Positions 24,346-36,954 of a DNA stretch of 64,000 bases are shown piece after piece (the stretch's first letter is position 1; each line of letters starts with the position of its first letter). The notes below the pieces were generated by a model. It searched no databases and was not told where the DNA came from. It saw nothing but the letters and a program-made list of their open reading frames with translations. The DNA lies in assembly GCA_947561585.1 (NCBI GenBank), contig CANNZV010000117.1, positions 393,546-457,545 of the forward strand, in the 5' to 3' direction. The translations under genes and the position numbers were made by a program. Source of the stretch: Caprella mutica (taxonomy: Eukaryota > Arthropoda > Malacostraca > Amphipoda > Caprellidae).

Positions 24346-24966
24346 GGCGACACTTTAAATAACTATTTTCTTCAGGACTATTTTATAGGGTGTACTTTAC
24401 TAGCAAAGGCTTCTTCACAAATGAATTATTTAATCTACCAACTAACATAGTACAAAGCTTATCTAAAATATTCTTAATTAGATCTATGAGAATCACAAAT
24501 TCAATCTACTAATCTTATTCATTAATCTTTAAATCTAGATCATCTACATATAGTTCGATATTAATCATACAAACGCAGTTATACAATTTACATTTCGTTT
24601 AGATGAGTACAAGATAAGGTAAATTTCATATAAATTACAATTACAAAATGTATATAAAGGAAATAAGTGAATTATTTATTTAACTTAAATTGGAATTGAA
24701 TAATTCAAGAAAAAATGAGTTTGTTAAATCAGCAGGTTTTCGCAAACGTTCATATAGATAACATCTATACACATGTATGTACATTATGTAAATGTTTATA
24801 AATCACTAACTAGTGGATGTCTCTAGAGAAAGTGGTTTCATGTTTTATTGATTGATGAATGCGATCGATTCCAGAATATATCTTTAAATTTTTATTGATT
24901 AAAAAATATATTTTCGCATTAAAAAAATTATATGGATTAGTGGATTATTATTCTAGACCTATTATT
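24346..24966. other. 5' flank of the cystinosin-like gene
   Basis: AT-rich, with no recognised gene or clear TATA box. It presumably contains the minus-strand promoter. Confidence 0.35.
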
Positions 24967-25560
24967 ATGAGGTTATTTAAACTCAACGTTGAAGGTTTTA
25001 TCAGGTTTCAAGCTTTCGAATAGAAAGATTTCTATTCGTCATCAGGAGAAAGGTGGAAAACATCATCAGGAGGACACATATAAACAACAAGACACACATA
25101 GGATCAATGGGACACACAGAAACAATAGTAATAATAATAATAATAACAAAAATATATATATATATATATATAATAAAAAAATGATAATATTAATAAGGAG
25201 CGGAAAAATCAACAGAAAGAACTAGACATATAGTTATAGAGGTTGACCATTTTTTTATCGCTTCTCTATAGCTTGTTACAAATATAAAGAAAATAGAATT
25301 TTTCTAGATAATGAATGTTGTCAACAGTAGCTATAGGTAGTATCAAATTTTCAAATTTTGGTTTCATATTTCGTTTTTTAATAGATTAATTATTAATAAT
25401 AAACAAAAAGATAGATAGCTGAAATAGAAAGACGGTATCCAACATACAACTATTGGTAATAAAATTCATTGTCAGGTCGAGGTTTTCCACCCTTCTCCTG
25501 AATTTCTATTCGAAATCTTAAACTGAAAAAACTGTCAACGTTGAGTTTAAATAACCTCAT
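24967..25560. mobile_element. 594-bp MITE with about 100-bp inverted ends
   Basis: The left end ATGAGGTTATTTAAACTCAA is exactly repeated in inverse at the right end. The similarity continues inward through TTTCGAATAGAAA, TCAGGAGAA and GGTGGAAAAC for about 100 bp. The interior is AT-rich, with (TAA)n and (TA)n runs near 25130-25170, and non-coding. I see no convincing target duplication. Confidence 0.8.
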
Positions 25561-25665
25561 CGGTGATGTGTGAAGCAGTCTTAATAATATGGATTTCCTG
25601 TTGAGTTCAAATCTTTTCCATCATATTTTACACCTGCACCACAAATACAGAACGAGTAGTATATA

Positions 25666-26720
25666 CAGGGTCTCGAAGCTCATAAAATGGATGTTTTTAA
25701 CATTTATTCCTATAGTTATTAGAATTCAAAACACAATTCATCAATAGAATAACCAAAGATAAATATCTTTGGTATAACCCCTTCGTTTCGATAATTTGTA
25801 AGATCCTCTGGAGGAATTTTGAACAACTCCTCCTTATTTCAACGGCATCGATAATCCGGAAAGCTCTTCGAATATCTGACTTCGTCGAGTTAACATTAGA
25901 GTGTGGACATACATTCAGATCTGGAGAGCCAAGAGGCCAAATGTCCTTCGGGATAAAGTTTCGTTCTGTAAATTATGGACTGGTTTTGCTCCATGCGTTT
26001 GCGCTGAGTCTTGAGCAAGCATTAATTTGGTAGCAGTAAAACTGTGAATCCCAGGGCATCAAAACATTATTAAGACTCTTCAAATATTCGGCTGTGCTGA
26101 TTTTAAAACCAGCTTCGATGAAATAATGGAGCATCACCTTGCCATCACTTGTCACAGCTGCAAAATTAATCACAGAAAGATTACTTTTTTCAGTAAGTTC
26201 CTCATATGAGGTACTTACTGAAGGATCACAGGCAATAACGCACGTGTCTTAGCGAAATGCAACATCGTCAACAATGAAATATTTTTCTAATCGACGAAAA
26301 TGAGAAATTATCCACTTTGTTCTTGAGTTGATTGTGAAGCTTAGGGTATTTTACAACCCTGAGAGCTCTTGAGTGAGTAGGTTTCGAAGTAAAACTTAAC
26401 ACTTAATCCCAAGGTCTTCATTGACTGCTCTGCTGATGTTTTTGTGGCTAACATTGAGTGTTTTGTCCAGTTTTTTTACATTTCCAACAAAATTTTTGGT
26501 TCACTTTTAATCCTTTCGAGGGAGGTGGCGACTTCTTTCAACTTTACCCTCGGCATCAAATTTGGCATCGACTCGATAAATTGTCCTCTTTGCGTCCATA
26601 ATAATGGCGTAAGGAAAGCTCTCAGCGCTTTTCATATCGCAAATAGTTATCCATCGTTCTAACTCAGCCAAATAGGATTTTACTATCTTTTAGAATATGG
26701 TTATAAGATTATCTGAGAAT
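25666..26720 (-). pseudogene. decayed mariner/Tc1-like transposase (second family)
   Basis: The right-hand terminus starts CAGGGTCTCGAAGCTCAT after a TA at 25664. On the minus strand, pieces of an IS630/Tc1-type transposase are readable in several frames: a KRLDKTLNV-like N-terminal part, NFAAVTSDGKVMLHYFIEAG, LKSLNNVLMPWD, then QDSAQTHGAK (the second catalytic aspartate region) and PKDIWPLGSPDLN (the third). Frameshifts and stops separate them. The family differs from the DD37D copies at 10204 and 30890. The far end near 26.7 kb is not resolved. Confidence 0.8.
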
Positions 26721-26823
26721 AAATTTTTCAATTCAATATTGTCAGAATCTCATTTAATACCATACAGTCACAGTACTTTTCATATCAATAAAAAATATTG
26801 TTATATTCTATATATTCTGTATT

Positions 26824-28148
26824 GTGAGTAGGGGAGGATGGTCAGACACTGGGAACAATGGGACATGCTAAATAACTTTTTTATTTGAAGGTAATTTATA
26901 ACAAAATCTTAGTGGTAAATTAGGCACACTTCAGTGCATTCACTCGCATTGCATTCAGCGGTTGGGGTGCAGTCAGCTCTTTCACACCTCTATAACGTGT
27001 TTTAGAGGTAAGAAAAGTAATTTTTTCGTACTTTGTTTCAATTGTTATAAATTTGTTAATTTAACATATAATGCTTACGGCATTCTTTTATAATATTAAG
27101 TAATATGTAAAATACGATCATGTGAAAGGATTGCCTTTATACTTTTGTAGTTGAGCCACTATACCCATATGTTTTCAAAATGGCGTCATGGTGATCATTG
27201 AGACAGAAAATTTGTTTAACAATGGGACAGTGCTCTATTGTCAACCAAACTATCTAGTTATTCCATATGAATCAATAAATATCTATTTTTGATACAAAAA
27301 AGTGAACTGTAGCTTCAGAGCTTCTTGTAGAAACAGAACTTCCAGCTCAAGCGGTACATTCGACCATGTTCAAAGGCTTTAGCAATCTGAGGTCAACACA
27401 AAGCACTGCATAGAAAACAAATTTCACTAATAAAAGAAAAAGACGCAGCATGATTACAACGGGTACACTAGAGAAAGAAGAGCTTTTTGCAGGTGCCACT
27501 AAAAGGATAAGTCCTACGAAATGGCATCATAAAGTATCCGTAGATGGCCTGTAAACTCTTGTTCTTGGTCTGGTATAGAACTCTTAATCTAACTGATCCA
27601 TTCGTCTGAAGAACTTAAATTTCTATCGAAAACGTTGGAAATGAAAGTTTATGCTCTTGTAGAATTTGATGAGACTTCTAAAACGTATTCTGTTGGCCAA
27701 AAGCATGAAAAAGATAAATACGAAATATTGATGTTTGGCAAAGATTCAAGTGCAATGAGTTTCATTTTCCAAATGTTCCTGACATGGCATCGGTGAAGCT
27801 GGAGGACATTAAACTGATACTATATTAACCAATTAAGTGTGAGACAACATAAAGAGATAATTCAAATTTGACCAAAACCTCAACAATATACAAGTTTGAT
27901 AAACTGTCCCATCGTTCACCAGGGCATGTCCCATTGTTCACCGGTGCTGTTATACAATGGGACAATTTTTATTTATTTAATTTTTTCCTAGTCAACATAA
28001 TATGTGATAGCATTCGAGTTAGTTTCATTTTATAAAGGAATATCTATATTACACATGGATTTTTTGTTTTTCATATTTTGCCCATAGTAAATGAAATATC
28101 AATCTTTCTGTGTTTTTTGTCCCACTGATGACCATCTTCCCCTAACAC
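26824..28148 (+). mobile_element. pogo-like DNA transposon remnant, about 1.3 kb
   Basis: Imperfect inverted ends GTAGGGGAGGATGGTCA (left) and TGACCATCTTCCCCTAA (right). Near both ends, AACAATGGGACA or its complement is repeated (26852, 27218, 27902, 27926, 27955), as expected of subterminal binding sites. Between about 27420 and 27830 the plus strand encodes broken pieces: LEKEELFAGATKR, then YSVGQKHEKDKYEIL and, after a frame change, FHFPNVPDMASVKLEDIKL with a stop. This resembles the C-terminal part of pogo-type transposases. The DDE core and the DNA-binding domain are missing. Confidence 0.6.
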
Positions 28149-28339
28149 AGAGAAACAGAATGTGTGTCGATAGGACACACACATAGTGATGCACTGTTGA
28201 CACTCTTTTTTCGTAACACAGACTATTATGTATGTCAAGATAACACATTTTACAGACAATGTCATAAGGATACATTTGCACTTGCTAGGTCATTTAATTA
28301 TATATTTTATGTGTGTGATCATTTCCTGACACACTTATC

Positions 28340-30368
28340 AGGAGTAAAGTTTTTCCCACAGTTTAGGATGCTATTTTTCTCTCCATTAAAATAATAATAT
28401 TGATGTATATACGTGAGAGATAGTTACCCAATTTGGTATCATATCAACAAATAATAAATATTGTAAATGTTTGAAAGTCACTATATTTGATATATTGACA
28501 TATTCAATATGCTCTTGGTCACTCATAATTAAGTGTTGTTTTATATATTTATTTAACAGATACAATATATTATTAGTGATACTGAGTATACGGTTCCTTC
28601 TTATTACTAATCTATATTAGTTCAACCAATATTTAATTATCTTATTTCTTTACAATTGGTATCAATTCTGATCTATGTGAATTATCTGATAAGAAAATTG
28701 TATGATTTAAATTCAGAAGTGATCTAAAAATCCAAATAACCATTTATCTCCTGTTTCACCAAATGAGAGGTTGATTACGGAATACAAGTATCTCCTGTAG
28801 AGTACCTATATAAGCACTCAGTCCGCTTTGGGGGTGAGCCGTAAGTTTCACAGAACTAGTTCGCGTTAAAAGAAATGTGTTGATCAAAAGAGAAAAATTC
28901 GTTAAAAATCAAATATCGAAAAAAGTAGCTATTTACTTAAAGATCTGTGCGAAATTGTTAATCTATATACTTATCTATTAGTATTGTGGCCTGGCACTTT
29001 CAAGTGAGTTTCACGAAGATCATGTCTTTCACAGATATCAAAGAAAAAAAAAACAGTAATTGAATTTTCCATCTACCTTATTAGGATAATAATAATAATG
29101 AATACCATCGACTGTCATTATAATGATTGATTGATAACGTTGATGAGCAAATGATAGCAATTAGTCTATCTATAGTGATAACCCCTATGTCATGTTCACC
29201 ATGATAATTTCTATTTCTCCTCATAAAACTAAATTTAGGGTAATTTCCAAATTCATTTTAGGGTATCAGTTTCTGTATGTCTATAATAGATTTTCACCGG
29301 CGTGAAACTGACATTAAAAAAGAGTCTCCGTGCTCGTAGCATATATGTGATTAGCCGAGTGCTTATTGTTAAGGTAGCATTTATTTTTTCTTATTCTTAT
29401 AAACTCTAATTATTACCAAACCCAATTCATAACCAATACTTATCTCCTCAAATTTTCTTACTAATCAATCAGATCTGAATTACATCACTCTTTATCAGCT
29501 TTAGGACAGCGAAGGTATTTAGCGGTCTGTCACGCTAGTGTGGCACCAGATATCTTTTTTATTTTTTTATTTGTTAGATTTAGTAGTAGGTAGCCCTGGT
29601 ATATACCAGTCATCATAATTTCGATACTTTACTAAAGTTCCTTTTTTATTCATGTATTTCATTTGTCGCTTCATATGTCAGTATTTTGTTCCATTTACCA
29701 TAGCCATGAAACCTTTATTTTGTTCCAGGCATTATATTCATAACGTACGTATTAACTTATAACTTATGTGTTATGTGAAAGATTGTACTTCTCAAAAACC
29801 TTACACGCTATTACTCGTGCACTAACTTGGTAAGTTTATTTTTTTTTTTGTTGAGTTTGTTGTGGGGTGAAATCTACATTGTAGTCTCATTCGCGATTAC
29901 CGATCATGGACGATTGAATTTGTAGACTCTTTCGTCTTGATAGGTAGCTTTGATAGATAACTTTGAAGAGTAGCTCTTGTAGAATAATTAGATAAAATCC
30001 TCAATGTCTGTTACTTTATTTGTTTAATATTTTCGTTATCTGAAAAACTTATCATTTTCAGGTTACGAGCGTGAGTGAATAAATATACCAAGACGGCTAC
30101 ATTCATTTACCTCGTTATCTGTTAAGAGACCCTTTCGGTACACCCTATAACACTTACATATCAGTGAATACTTAAAATTAGGTTTTGATATTAAAATAAA
30201 TATGCATCGAAGGAACCAAAAGTAAGTACATTACTTAAAGGTCCTCCTCTCCACTGTATATTAAAAAAAATCTGAAAATGCTATAAATTTGTAGAGCTAA
30301 GGCTATATAACATATATCAGTTAACAGAAAAGAAATCGACCACGTATTCTGTTCACAATTAATCAATT
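28340..30368. other. stretch without a recognised gene
   Basis: AT-rich. It contains the TATA-like site at 28806 and patches of moderate complexity at 29500-29950 that might be old retroelement sequence. I could not identify LTRs or reverse transcriptase motifs. Confidence 0.35.
28806..28814 (+). promoter_or_regulatory. TATA-like sequence (CTATATAAG)
   Basis: TATATAAGC is followed by CACTCAGTCC, an initiator-like sequence, but only about 12 bases away, which is too close for a normal TATA-initiator pair. No coding exon is recognised downstream. Possibly the promoter of an unrecognised gene or of an LTR remnant. Confidence 0.2.
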
Positions 30369-30560
30369 TAGGGATGTGACAATATGCAGCATAAAATATG
30401 CATAATTTTTGACGCGATATGCAGCATATTATATGCTAATTTCTGCATATAATATGCAAAAAGTCAATGTGCATATATGCAGAACCAAAATGCATATTGG
30501 AAATATGCATTTTATATGCCACAAATTTTTCAATATAGTGTGCATATTATATGCTCAAAG
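30369..30560. repeat. ATATGCA-rich element beginning GGGATGTGACAATATGC
   Basis: The motif ATATGCA or its complement occurs about a dozen times in under 200 bases, in both orientations. The left edge GGGATGTGACAATATGC resembles the hAT-like MITE end at 43621 (GGGTTGTGACAATATAC). The right edge is not clear. Confidence 0.6.
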
Positions 30561-30889
30561 TTAATTACGGAATTTAAAATATAGTCAATCTGTATATAGT
30601 TATATTTTGAATTTAATTGTACTTTGATGGTTTGAATGGAAGAATCGAAGGTGTAATCTCAAGTTTTTTTTACTGTGAAAACAAAATATAACAAAGCATG
30701 GCCTACTTAACTAGATTAAGCAATAAAAAAACGTTAAAAAAAAAACTTCGCCAGATGAATCACTTGCAGGAGAACAAATATGTTTTTTCTTAGAGCATGA
30801 AAGGTGAACTAAATAGCTGTGTTTCTCTAGCAAATGTATCACCCTCATCTGGAGCCAATTATTTAACTATATATATATTAATATATATA

Positions 30890-32188
30890 CAGGGTGGGGC
30901 GTAAGTTTGGAAGCAATTTTTCAAACATTAATATAATTCTTAAAAATAAGTTCCTAAGTAGGTGATAGGGTTTGAACTATAGTAGAGACACTACATTATG
31001 ACGTGGCAGTGTTATTTTTTTATAAAAATTTAGTCAATTCAAAAATGTCAGACAAAAGAGAAGCCATTATTGCTCTACACCGTGCCGGGAAGTCAGATTC
31101 CGTCATTTCAAAGACTCTCTCAATAGCGAGATCGACTGTTTGGAAGTGTGTGAAGCGTTTTAATGAGAGAAGAGACTTGACTGATCGTCCAAGAAGTGGT
31201 AGACCACGTTCACAACGCACCAAACAACTGATAAAATGTGCCCGAGAGAAGATCAGGAGGAACCCGAAAAGGTCAATACGATTGTTAGCCAAAACAGCTA
31301 ATGTGAGTCCCAGAACAATGAGAAGAGTTGTCAAAGAAGGCTTAAAGATGTCCTCTTTCACCCTCCAAAAGAGACAGACTCTGTCAGAAGCTGTAAAGAA
31401 AAAGAGATTGGAGAGAAGCAAAGCACTTCTTTGAGAATTGAAGTCTGGCACGGCTGGTGAAATTGTTTGGTCTGACGAAAAAATATTCACAGTGGAAATG
31501 GCTCACAACCGGAGGAATGACAGAATAATTGGTAAAAGTGCAAAAGACATCCCATACAACCAAAAAACTGTCCACAGAACCATGAAACCTGCTTCAGTAA
31601 TGGTCTGGGCCGCCGTTTCAGAAACTTGGAGATCTCCTTTAATTTTTGTGGAACAAGGCGCCAAAATCAATGCTAAAAGTTATATTGAGAATATTTTGAC
31701 GCCAATGTTGGAGTCAGCTAAGGATCACTTCGGTAATGACACTCTATGGACATTTCAGCAAGACGGCGCGACTTCACATACTGCAAATGTCACTCAAAAC
31801 TGGTGCCATGACCATCTTCCACAGTTTTGGTCCAAAGAAATGTGGCCTCCCTGCTCCCCAGATGTTAATCCTATGGACTTTTCGGTATGATCCATTCTTG
31901 AATCAAAGGCCTGTGGTAAATTCCATCGCAGTGTGGATGATTTAAAGCGTTTGCTCCAGAGATCTTGGAAGGAAATTTCACAAGAACAGTTGCGTGCCGC
32001 AGTAGGAGGAGTTCGGAGGAGATTTGAGGCTGTTATTAAAAACAAGAGGGTAAAATTTTGAATAAATTTATGATTTTTGAATTCTTAAAACCCTTATGTA
32101 ATAATACATAACTGTAAATTATTAAATATATTTTTCGTTGGATTATAATATGCACTTTCATTTGCTTCCAAACTTACGCCCCACCCTG
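30890..32188 (+). mobile_element. mariner-type (DD37D) transposon, 1299 bp, near complete
   Basis: The ends CAGGGTGGGGCGTAAGTTTG and the perfect complement TTACGCCCCACCCTG are flanked by TA (30888-30889 and 32189-32190). It contains one transposase frame (31045-32061), broken by two stops. It is the same family as the deleted copy at 10204-11114, which lies in the opposite orientation. Confidence 0.95.
31045..32061 (+). pseudogene. mariner-family DD37D transposase with two nonsense codons
   Basis: Cut-and-paste transposase of the Tc1/mariner superfamily. The frame runs from MSDKREAIIALH at 31045 to the terminal stop at 32059-32061, 338 sense or nonsense positions, the usual size. The N-terminal two-part helix-turn-helix region includes RPRSGRPRS, an AT-hook-like linker. 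Catalytic acidic residues are in VWSDEKIF, FQQDGATSH and SPDVNPMD; 37 residues separate the last two, making it DD37D. In-frame TGA stops occur at 31432 (the deleted copy has AGA at this codon) and 31888 (TGG expected from the family). Both look like single-base changes, and there is no frameshift, so inactivation is recent. I judge it inactive in this copy. Confidence 0.92.
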
Positions 32189-33209
32189 TATATAATTAAT
32201 AAATAATTACAAAACCTAGAATGAAAATAGAAAAAATTAAAGGATACAAGGTTTCGAATTATTAGTTTCGTAATTATTTTGTCAGAATTTATTGTACTGC
32301 ATTTTATTTTTTTCTAATTAATGAGTTTTTAAATTTACTGTTTATTTTATCACAAATTGATGTCACCCCAATTTTTTCAACCAATTATTTTTCTTCTGTT
32401 TTAAAATAAAAGTCAGTACGAAATTTCTATTTTAATTTTTTTTAGGAAACTAGGTTTTACAATGTAGTATGAAAACAACAAAACAGTTAATTAACAAGTT
32501 TCAATTTTGTTCAGGGGACACTATATTTTCTTTTTGACTTCTATTTCGAGGTTTCTTGTACTTCATTTCCTTTTTATGTCTGCGATAACATCCTGAGAGG
32601 TTGAAGCAGACGTTAACCCTTCACTGAACACGTTATTATCAACAAAAGATGTTTATTTTAATATCAAATTCTAAATTTCAATAATAAAGTCTAACATCAA
32701 AAAAAAATTATTATCATGAAGGAATTTACTATGTCTTTCGAATACAAAAATTGTTCTAAAATAAAACTTATGGTTCGAAAAATACTATAATAAAACAGTC
32801 TGATGTCTGTCTGTCGGTCTGTCTGTCAGTCACACTAAAAACCTAATATAAGCATCTATAAGCATGGCTGAAAAAATTAGTAAGATATGAATTCAATAAA
32901 TGGTTTCAACAATTAAATTAAATTATATTTCATTCAGTTGAAAATATTCGATAAAATTGATCTTTCTCTGTATCCATAAAATGAATATTTAAAAAATGTG
33001 CTTCTTTTTGCCGGCACGCGTACACCAGTTATAACAATCAGTATAATCCAGATAGCGCGAAGTGTAAAGTTAGGTCTCAAAAGAGAAAACTTTATAATGG
33101 TGTGTGGGAGCTTGTGTTCCACAGAGGTGATTCACAGGGCAGTTACAACTATGAGAACTGGTGAGTGTGGAGTAGATGTACTGCCGGGAAATAGATATTA
33201 AATAGCTGA
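32189..33209. other. stretch without a gene: dispersed repeat tail and short TCTG run
   Basis: Contains a second copy of the GAAGCAGACGTTAA tail (about 32565-32630) and a short imperfect TCTG/TGTC run at 32800-32832. No gene recognised. Confidence 0.45.
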
Positions 33210-33405
33210 TATGTAATGTATCTTTTAGATAATTGATAAGACACATACCTATTAGATAATTAATAAGGAACATATCTATTAGATAATTGATAAGAAATGT
33301 ATCTTTTAGATAATTGATAAGACACATACCTATTAGATAATTAATAAGAAATGTATCTATTAGATAATTGATAGGAAATATATCTATTAGATAATTGAAA
33401 ATCAT
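33210..33405. repeat. 27-bp tandem repeat (TTAGATAATTGATAAGAAATG)
   Basis: About seven units of a 27-bp period built on CTATTAGATAATTGATAAG plus a variable ACACATAC or AAATGTAT part. All units point the same way. Confidence 0.9.
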
Positions 33406-33409
33406 TACT

Positions 33410-34390
33410 AGATATGCATTTAATAAGGATTGAAAAAAGATGTCTACGTATTTTATGATTATTATGAAATGTATAAAATGTAAACAAAAACTTTTATCTG
33501 GTAAGTTTAATTTTAACCCTTACCTTACTGAAATTAATTTTTATGTCATTTTTTTAAAGAATATTGTTAGAGTCATAGTGTGACAGTGAGCATAATAAAT
33601 TTTAAAAAAATCGTTGACGGCCCAGAACGGATTTATCCGTCATATCCATGCTTAGCATGTTAAAATAGCATATAATTACATGACTACTGCAAATGCCGTC
33701 AGGAGGGAATGGGTTAAATATGCATAGTCATGTTTTACCTGTATAAGCTTAAATTGGACCTTTTTGTTTGTTTTTCATTTAATGGACATAAATTATTCAT
33801 AAATATTTGTAGTATAGCTAATTATTGATAGCTAAAGATTATTTATACGTAGATACTAAAATATATTTTAGACTTCTAATTGTTAAAATAATATCAATTT
33901 TAAAATCATGTAAAGTGAATTAAATTAATATATTGAATCATCGCAATCTTTTGTATAATATTTTCCATTTCAATTCTCAACAATACTTTCCCTTTCCTCC
34001 ACATCTTTTACATGTTTCCCTTGAAATAATTCTATAATTTCAGACACCATTGTTTTCCCTTTCAGTTAGAAGAGATGGTGAGTTGTCCGGAAATGAGAGA
34101 ACATCTCTAGGACTTCAGCAACTGTTTGGCAGATCCTGTACATGACATTGTGATGTAGGATTTTCTGTTTAGCCCTTTATGGCATACACTTCTTTGTATG
34201 TCATAAAGGGTTACATAAAATATTTCCAAATTGGGCCTTAAATGATATGTGTTTTGTTTAATATTGAATTATAGAAATGAAAAAATATGTGTAGAAAAAG
34301 GGTGCTTAAATGTCATATATTATATAAATAGCTTGTATATTCAAATATACCATATACTATTAAAAGTAGATTTACAGTTGAATTCATCAA
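33410..34390. other. stretch without a recognised gene
   Basis: AT-rich. A small perfect stem, AACCCTTTATG/CATAAAGGGTT-like, lies near 34170-34212. Nothing else supported. Confidence 0.4.
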
Positions 34391-34394
34391 TACC

Positions 34395-34618
34395 CAGACT
34401 CCTCTATAGTGAATGTAGAGTCCTGAGTAAGAGTACTACCTCGTATAGTGAACATATCTTTTTTAGTCTGCCATGAATGGTCATCAGTTTTAGAAATCTG
34501 ATGACAATTTTAAAACAGACTACAGAAAAAATTGCTCACTATACTGCTTAGCTCTCTTACTCAGGACTACATTCACTATAGAGGACTTCACTATAGAGGC
34601 GTTCTACCGTATATAGTA
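34395..34618. mobile_element. palindromic MITE family 2, copy 4
   Basis: GACTCCTCTATAGTGAATGT on the left and ACATTCACTATAGAGGACTT on the right, with internal AGTCCTGAGTAAGAG, TATAGTGAAC and the TCTGCCATGAAT stem. It is the best-preserved outer stem of the family in the window. Confidence 0.85.
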
Positions 34619-34861
34619 CATAAGTTTTAAGTATTCTCCCATTTGAATGTTTTGAAACTTCGAACCAAAAACAAAGATGAAAATAAACTGACTGGCATAC
34701 AAGAACAAGATCAAGTTTGAATACAAAATAGATTGTCGGAGGGAGACTGAGGAAGAAACTGTACAAGAAAGCAAACACTTCACATTTCAAGTTAGGTCAA
34801 AAGTTTGGCCAATCTCCCTATTCTTAGAGGGGAAACATTTCCCTGAATTATAGGGCCACAT

Positions 34862-35435
34862 GATACCTACCACTCACCAATCACCAACAACAATTCACCA
34901 ATCACCAACAACTATTCATCAATCACTTACAGCCACTCACCAATCACCAACAACAGTTCACCTATCACCAAAAACAATTCACCAATCGCCATTAACATTT
35001 CGCCAGTTACTTACAGCTACTCACCAATCAAATGCAACAAATCACCAATCATCAACAACTATTCACCAATCACTTACAGCCACTCACCAATCCCATACAT
35101 CTATTCACCAATCACCAGCAACAATTCACCAATCACAAGTAACAATACACCATCACCAGCAACAATTTGCCAATCACTTACAACCACTCACCAATCGCCA
35201 GAATAATTCCCCAATCATTTACAACCACTCACCAATCACCGGCAACAATTCACCAAATCACAAGCAACAATTCACCAATCATTTACAACCACTCACCGGC
35301 AACAATTCACCAAATCACAAGCAACAATTCACCAATCACCAGCAACAATTCACCAATCACTAGAAAAGCTACTCACCAATCACCGACATCAATTCACCAA
35401 TCACTTACATCCACTCACCAATCACCATCACATCT
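34862..35435 (+). repeat. 21-bp-type tandem repeat (CACCAATCACCAACAACAAT)
   Basis: An imperfect array with alternating CACTCACCAATCACYTACAG and ATTCACCAATCACCAGCAAC units, C/A-rich on the plus strand and G/T-rich on the other. It gives a 167-codon Thr/His/Gln/Ser-rich open frame, which I take as a by-product. Confidence 0.9.
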
Positions 35436-35439
35436 CTGA

Positions 35440-36950
35440 CAGACAAAGGAGTAAAAACAGTCCTATGTACATTATTTATTGAGTGTTTCCGTGCAATAGG
35501 AAACTAACTGAAACATCATAAAGAACAAAAAAGGAGGTTACGACTGAAATGTATTACGTTATACTATAGATGACTTGATTGGGAAAAATATATATTTATC
35601 CCTAGTGGAATATTATTTGTATTGGCAGTAAATAGATATTGTATGAATGTTCTTTACCGTAAGAGTTCATCACTAGTGGAATATTATTAGTACTGACTGC
35701 TTTTAATTTTTTCAGAATTTTAAACCTGTTCTTCAACTAATTTTTCACTATTTTGAAATAGATGTGTCATTAAGATCATTATTTCAATTGAAAACTCTAT
35801 ACAATCGCACTGCGACATCAATAACTCGGGTAAAGGCCTCTACTGTTTACACTAAGCACGGCAGGTAGCACTTCTAGAGGCTATCATTCCAGTCCTTATT
35901 TTTTATTCTTTCTGGGAATAGATTCCTGTGTACTAACCATGTAGTTGCACTGTACAACATACAACTTGTCTGTTAACACAACCTCGCACTGCAAAAGCTT
36001 TAGAACAGCAGGATTAAAATGATGTGAAATTCGAATACAAGTCAGGCTTAGATTTGGTGTTGTCGATCACTAACAAAAATAGTTACAATTGAAATAAATT
36101 AATTCATTGTAGATTAATGATATAATTACTATATTTTTATTTCCTTTGCTAATTACCGGATAAAAATGGTCCAATGGGAATTATTTTAAACCATCATCGC
36201 CCATAAATATTAAAATACATTTATTAAGTTTAATTTTTTTTCCCCCACAATGGATAAATTTGTATAGTCATGAACGAACTTAGTTTATAGTAATATTAAT
36301 TCAGATTATTGATTTGGTAATGCGCACACAAAAATATTAATCCGGTAATTAGTTAATTAGCCAAGTATTGAATTGATAATAATTGGTATTCCACATATCA
36401 TAATATTAATAATGTTCATTGAATAATATTGAGCTTAGCACTGCTATTAACATTTGCCTTTATAAGTACAAAACATGTCAAAATATTGATTATTTTTATC
36501 ACATATGTATGACAAAGAATAACTCAATATAAGCAATAAAAGTAATTAAAATATTGGAAGTAAAAACCGTAGACTTTTTAACAAACTTTTATATACAAAA
36601 ATCTGCATCAAATTGAAATATGATGATTTGAAATATAATAATAGATGTAAAATATTATACAACATTTCATCTTGATTATCGAGATTAACCGGACTTAATT
36701 ATACGAATTTGCATAATTTTAATTAGTGGAGAATGATCCAATTAGTTCTCCATCGTGAGATATGGTGAAAAATTAATGAATTAACAGGGAAGTGATGGTA
36801 AATTATGCTAATTATTGGGAAAGAGTTATACTACTTTAGTTTGATTTTATTATAAGAAAACGATAATGAATGAAAATTAATTTTGAAGATAGAGTGTATG
36901 GGATAGAACCCTATGGGTAATTGGAAAAAGTTTTATATTTAGCAGATTTA
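35440..36950. other. AT-rich stretch without a recognised gene
   Basis: No repeat array or gene seen; very AT-rich from 36080 to 36850. Confidence 0.4.
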
Positions 36951-36954
36951 TATA

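Noticed and set aside
28790..30140. Possible LTR retrotransposon starting at the TATA-like site at 28806
   Set aside because: No pair of long direct repeats, primer-binding site or reverse transcriptase motif found by eye.
32760..32780. tRNA B-box-like GGTTCGAAAAATAC
   Set aside because: No matching A box at the right distance and no cloverleaf could be drawn; no tRNA or rRNA gene was found in the window.
34860..35439. Thr/His/Gln-rich 167-codon frame, a possible mucin-like or antifreeze-like protein
   Set aside because: It coincides exactly with the CACCAATCACCAACAAC array, lacks a signal peptide, and a second frame is open too.
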